Origin: Eubacteriales Family XIII. Incertae Sedis bacterium
GTDB taxonomy: Bacteria; Bacillota; Clostridia; Peptostreptococcales; Anaerovoracaceae
Reading direction: 5' to 3'
Assembly (NCBI GenBank): GCA_031257215.1
Contig: JAIRPC010000011.1
Location: forward strand, 1 to 26,147
DNA length: 26,147 bases
Below are positions 23,915 to 26,147 of the stretch, piece after piece. Position 1 is the stretch's first letter. The number at the start of each line of letters is the position of its first letter. Below the pieces are notes generated by a model. The model worked only from the letters and a program-made list of their open reading frames with translations. It was not told where the DNA came from and searched no databases. The position numbers were made by a program, and so were the translations under genes.

Positions 23915-24036
23915 TCTGGCGGTATCGCGTGTGCGGAGGTCGGCTGGGAAATGATCTGGCGATATCGCGTGTGCGGAGGCTGACTGGAAAATGATCTGGC
24001 GGTATCGCGCGTGCGGAGGCTGACTGGAAAATAATC
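23906..24036. repeat. Three-and-a-bit tandem repeats of 40 bases
   Basis: The unit beginning ATGATCTGGCGGTATCGCG occurs at 23911, 23951 and 23991, with a period of exactly 40 and a truncated fourth start at 24031. Copies differ at only a few positions. The first copy includes the stop codon of the surface-protein gene. No unique spacers separate the units, so this is a minisatellite-like array. It ends just before the rplS promoter. Confidence 0.9.
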
Positions 24037-24040
24037 CCAC

Positions 24041-24069
24041 TTGAATCCGCGCCGCCGCTGTGATACAAT
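24041..24069 (+). promoter_or_regulatory. Promoter of rplS
   Basis: TTGAAT (24041-24046), 17 bases, TACAAT (24064-24069). The predicted transcript starts near 24076 and has a leader of about 80 bases. The promoter gives rplS independent expression although the usual upstream partners (rimM, trmD) are absent. Confidence 0.65.
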
Positions 24070-24157
24070 ATTTACCGCTGTCGCGTCCGGTCCGCTGGCC
24101 GCTCATTGGGAGTGCGCCAAGAACGCCAACGAGGCGGGGTAATTATGGAGATAGATT

Positions 24158-24505
24158 ATGATGAATGTTTTGCAAGCGGTAACACAGAAATACCTGAGAA
24201 ACGACATGCCGGAGATCCGCGTCGGCGATACGGTAAAGGTGCATATCAAGATCGTCGAGGGTTCGCGTGAGCGTATCCAGGTCTTTGAAGGGTTCGTCCT
24301 GAAAAAGCAGGGCGGCGGCATCGGCGAGACCTTTACGGTGCGCCGCATAGCGTCAGGCGTCGGAGTCGAAAAGACCTTCCCGATGCACTCGCCAAAGGTG
24401 GACAAGGTAGAGGTAGTGAAGCACGGATTCGTGCGCAGGGCAAAGCTCAACTACATGCGCCAGCGCACAGGCAAGGCGGCCAAGATCCGCGCCGAAAAGG
24501 AATAA
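24158..24505 (+). CDS. rplS: 50S ribosomal protein L19
   Basis: 115 residues, the usual bacterial L19 length. Family blocks are RNDMPEIRVGDTVKVHIKIVEG-x-RERIQVFEG (about 17-45), GGGIGETFTVRRIASGVGVEKTFPMHSP and the C-terminal RRAKLNYMRQRTGKAAKIRAEK. L19 sits at the interface of the large and small subunits. GGAG lies seven bases before ATG 24158; the following ATG at 24161 is a possible alternative start. A strong terminator follows, so the gene appears to be its own transcription unit. In many Bacillota it sits in rimM-trmD-rplS; here a surface-protein gene is upstream. Confidence 0.97.
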   Translation: MMNVLQAVTQKYLRNDMPEIRVGDTVKVHIKIVEGSRERIQVFEGFVLKKQGGGIGETFTVRRIASGVGVEKTFPMHSPKVDKVEVVKHGFVRRAKLNYMRQRTGKAAKIRAEKE

Positions 24506-24533
24506 GGCATTGCGCCCCAAGCAAAATGAAAAG

Positions 24534-24564
24534 AAAAGCGGCAAGCCAAGGCGGCCGCTTTTTT
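24534..24564 (+). terminator. Rho-independent terminator after rplS
   Basis: AAAAGCGGC (24534-24542) pairs with GCCGCTTTT starting at 24554, around an 11-base loop, with the T-run reaching 24564. It lies 28 bases after the rplS stop. Confidence 0.85.
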
Positions 24565-24602
24565 GGTGGGATTGCTGGCGGCGCATAGATGGCGATACTC
24601 CT

Positions 24603-24641
24603 CTCGTCATTGCGGGCCGTCGCAAGCGCCGCCGCAATCCA
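24603..24641. repeat. Palindromic intergenic repeat, left half only
   Basis: These 39 bases are identical to 15853-15891. The right arm is degenerate here: only CGGCAATGGCGG near 24673-24684 recalls it. The rest of the gap between rplS and rbgA shows no gene. Confidence 0.75.
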
Positions 24642-24690
24642 TATACCGCAGACAGGGAATGTGGCCGTTGATCGGCAATGGCGGTTTTTC

Positions 24691-24720
24691 TAGCACAGCC
24701 TCGCTTAGCTGTGCTACAAT
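24691..24720 (+). promoter_or_regulatory. Palindrome overlapping the -10 element of rbgA
   Basis: TAGCACAGC (24691-24699) and GCTGTGCTA (24708-24716) are perfect 9-base arms with an 8-base loop. The right arm overlaps TACAAT (24715-24720), a good -10 element. The -35 position falls inside the left arm and is not consensus. No T-run follows, so this is more likely an operator than a terminator. Predicted transcription would start at or next to the rbgA ATG. Confidence 0.45.
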
Positions 24721-24726
24721 ACTCTT

Positions 24727-25698
24727 ATGATTGAAAACATTAACTGGTATCCTGGGCATATGAAAAAGACGCGCGAGCTGATCGCTGCCAACCTGCGCCT
24801 TGTCGGCGCGGTTGTCGAGGTCTGCGACGCCCGCATACCCGTGTCCAGCCGCAACCCCATCATAGACGAGCTGACCAAGGGCAAGCCGCGTATCGTCGTG
24901 CTGAACAAAGCCGACCTTGCCGACGAGCGCGAGACAGGGGCGTGGACAGCACGGCTGTCCGGACGCGGCGCGGACGGCGGGCGCGAGGGCTGCGGCTCTA
25001 TATCGGCGGTCGCGCTCAACGCGCAGAGCGGGCAGGGAATGAAGAAGCTGCTCGCGGCGCTCGGCGGCATCGCGGCTTCCCGCGTCGGCAACGCGGCGGC
25101 GGGCTCGCTGGGCGTCATGGTGGTCGGAGTGCCCAATTCAGGTAAATCATCCCTGATTAACAGGCTGACAGGCCGCAGGGCGGCGCAGACAGGTGACCGC
25201 CCGGGCGTGACCAAGGGCAAGCAATGGCTGACCTTGGAAAACGGCATGCGCCTGTTGGACACGCCGGGCATACTCTGGCCGAAATTCGAAGATCCGAACG
25301 TCGGGATGAACCTCGCGTTCTGCGGCTCGATAAAGGACGAGATAATGGACGCGCCCACCCTCGCGCTCGAACTGATACGCACATTGGGCGAGCTGTACCC
25401 AAGCGCGCTGGCGGAGCGTTACGGGCTTGCGGCGGCACGCGGGGGCGAGCCGCCCGCGGACTCTGCGGATGGTGGCGGGGCAGGCTCCGAATACGGCAGC
25501 GGCGCGGATTCCGCATGGGATGGCGGGACAGACCCCGCGCTCGCCCTCATGGAAGCGATAGCGGCGAAGCGCGGCTGTATACTGCCAGGGAAGCGCGTGG
25601 ACTACGAGCGGGCAGGGCGCATGATAGTCGGTGAGTTCCGCGAGGGAAAGCTCGGCCGCGTAACGCTTGAAAAGGCGGGGCAGGGGAGCGGGCTATGA
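24727..25698 (+). CDS. rbgA: Ribosome biogenesis GTPase RbgA (YlqF)
   Basis: 323 residues. A circularly permuted GTPase: G4 NKAD (60-63) comes first, then G1 GVPNSGKS (134-141), PGVT (159-162) and G3 DTPG (178-181). The N-terminus NINWYPGHMKKTRELI and CDARIPVSSRNP match RbgA, which assists late assembly of the 50S subunit. The family N-terminus fixes the start at ATG 24727, although there is no Shine-Dalgarno site. Compared with the usual protein (about 280 residues) there is a Gly/Ala/Ser/Asp-rich insertion at about 240-267, between RYGL and the conserved ALMEAIAAKRGCIL block, probably a flexible loop, and a smaller one after NKADLADE. The stop overlaps the rnhB start (ATGA). Confidence 0.95.
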   Translation: MIENINWYPGHMKKTRELIAANLRLVGAVVEVCDARIPVSSRNPIIDELTKGKPRIVVLNKADLADERETGAWTARLSGRGADGGREGCGSISAVALNAQSGQGMKKLLAALGGIAASRVGNAAAGSLGVMVVGVPNSGKSSLINRLTGRRAAQTGDRPGVTKGKQWLTLENGMRLLDTPGILWPKFEDPNVGMNLAFCGSIKDEIMDAPTLALELIRTLGELYPSALAERYGLAAARGGEPPADSADGGGAGSEYGSGADSAWDGGTDPALALMEAIAAKRGCILPGKRVDYERAGRMIVGEFREGKLGRVTLEKAGQGSGL

Positions 25699-26147
25699 GC
25701 GAGGCAAAGGAACCCATCCAGGGCACTGCGGCAAGCAGGAAAATCAGCAGGGAGGAAAAGCTACGTGCGCGGCTTGCCGAGATGCGCCAGTTCGAGCGCG
25801 GGCTTCTCGCGGGTAGCGCCGCCGCCCCCGGCGCAGACCGCATAGGCGAAAGTCCCGCTGCGGCGGGCGGGGCTGTGAATATAGCGGGTGTGGACGAGGT
25901 GGGGCGCGGCCCGCTGGCGGGTCCGGTATGCGCGGCGTGCGTCGTGCTGCCGCCGGATTTCGCGGTGCTGGGCGTGGACGATTCCAAGAAGCTCTCCGAG
26001 AAAAGACGCGAGCTTCTCTATGGCGAGATAACGGCGGCGGCAGTCGCGTGGGGCGTAGGGCTGGTGGACAACCGCCGCATCGACGCCATAAATATCCTGA
26101 ACGCCACCAAGGAGGCCATGGCGGCGGCAGTCCGCGAGGCGGGCAGG
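25695..26147 (+). CDS. rnhB: Ribonuclease HII (partial, runs off the window)
   Basis: 151 codons are present and the 3' end is missing. The start ATG overlaps the rbgA stop, a common rbgA-rnhB arrangement. The RNase HII signature GVDEVGRGPLAGPV occurs at about residues 64-77, with the first two catalytic acids (Asp, Glu of DEVGRG), followed by VDDSKKLSEKRRE. The enzyme cuts the RNA strand of RNA-DNA hybrids and removes misinserted ribonucleotides. The N-terminal extension of about 60 residues before the catalytic core has a basic helical part (SREEKLRARLAEMRQFERGL) as in other Gram-positive RnhB proteins. Confidence 0.95.
   Translation, partial: MSEAKEPIQGTAASRKISREEKLRARLAEMRQFERGLLAGSAAAPGADRIGESPAAAGGAVNIAGVDEVGRGPLAGPVCAACVVLPPDFAVLGVDDSKKLSEKRRELLYGEITAAAVAWGVGLVDNRRIDAINILNATKEAMAAAVREAGR

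Noticed and set aside
23906..24036. CRISPR array
   Set aside because: The 40-base units are directly adjacent without unique spacers, and no cas gene is present.
24691..24716. Terminator upstream of rbgA
   Set aside because: The hairpin has no T-run after it on either strand, and its right arm overlaps a -10 element.

Overview
This window comes from a GC-rich bacterial chromosome. The order rplS - rbgA - rnhB, strong Shine-Dalgarno sites and consensus sigma-70-type promoters point to a Gram-positive anaerobe. A GC-rich member of Clostridia fits best and Coriobacteriia is the main alternative, because the QWYANGK-type Ig-like repeats and the Lys-rich fibronectin-like tails are common on surface proteins of both. 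AUA and AGG codons are frequent despite the GC content, which argues mildly against classical Actinobacteria. This placement is inference.

Layout. 1-211: the end of an unrecognised gene. 233-1630: a GCS2-type glutamate-cysteine ligase-like enzyme. 1703-2329 (minus): a C39-like cysteine peptidase. 2497-7541: a four-gene peptide-type ABC transporter operon (lipoprotein, two permeases, double ATPase). 7986-11732 and 12088-15783: two tandem paralogues encoding very large secreted proteins with paired thioredoxin-like domains, an M1 aminopeptidase and surface-type C-terminal domains. 16061-22667: an operon of two more secreted paired-thioredoxin-like proteins without peptidase, a small secreted protein with an acidic DCDGNGYDDH motif, and an SDF-family symporter resembling cystine/dicarboxylate carriers. 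22772-23914: a membrane-anchored, Lys/Ala-rich surface protein sharing the acidic motif. 24158-end: housekeeping rplS, rbgA and rnhB (cut by the window).

The main discovery candidate is a regulon. The same 19-base element, ACATA-N9-TATGT, lies just downstream of the predicted promoters of the ABC operon, of both aminopeptidase genes and of the 16061 operon. Three of these promoters are almost identical in sequence and carry a second partial copy over the -35/spacer. The two aminopeptidase genes also share a long structured leader RNA with compensatory base differences. Each leader contains a candidate short upstream ORF with one Cys codon, and the first also has a terminator-like hairpin overlapping the uORF end. 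Together this suggests a co-regulated system of secreted thioredoxin-like proteins, extracellular aminopeptidases and peptide/amino-acid uptake. The second thioredoxin-like domain of all four proteins keeps a single cysteine in a CxxS/T motif. The inducing signal and the regulator are not visible in this window.

No tRNA, rRNA, CRISPR array or transposase gene was recognised.
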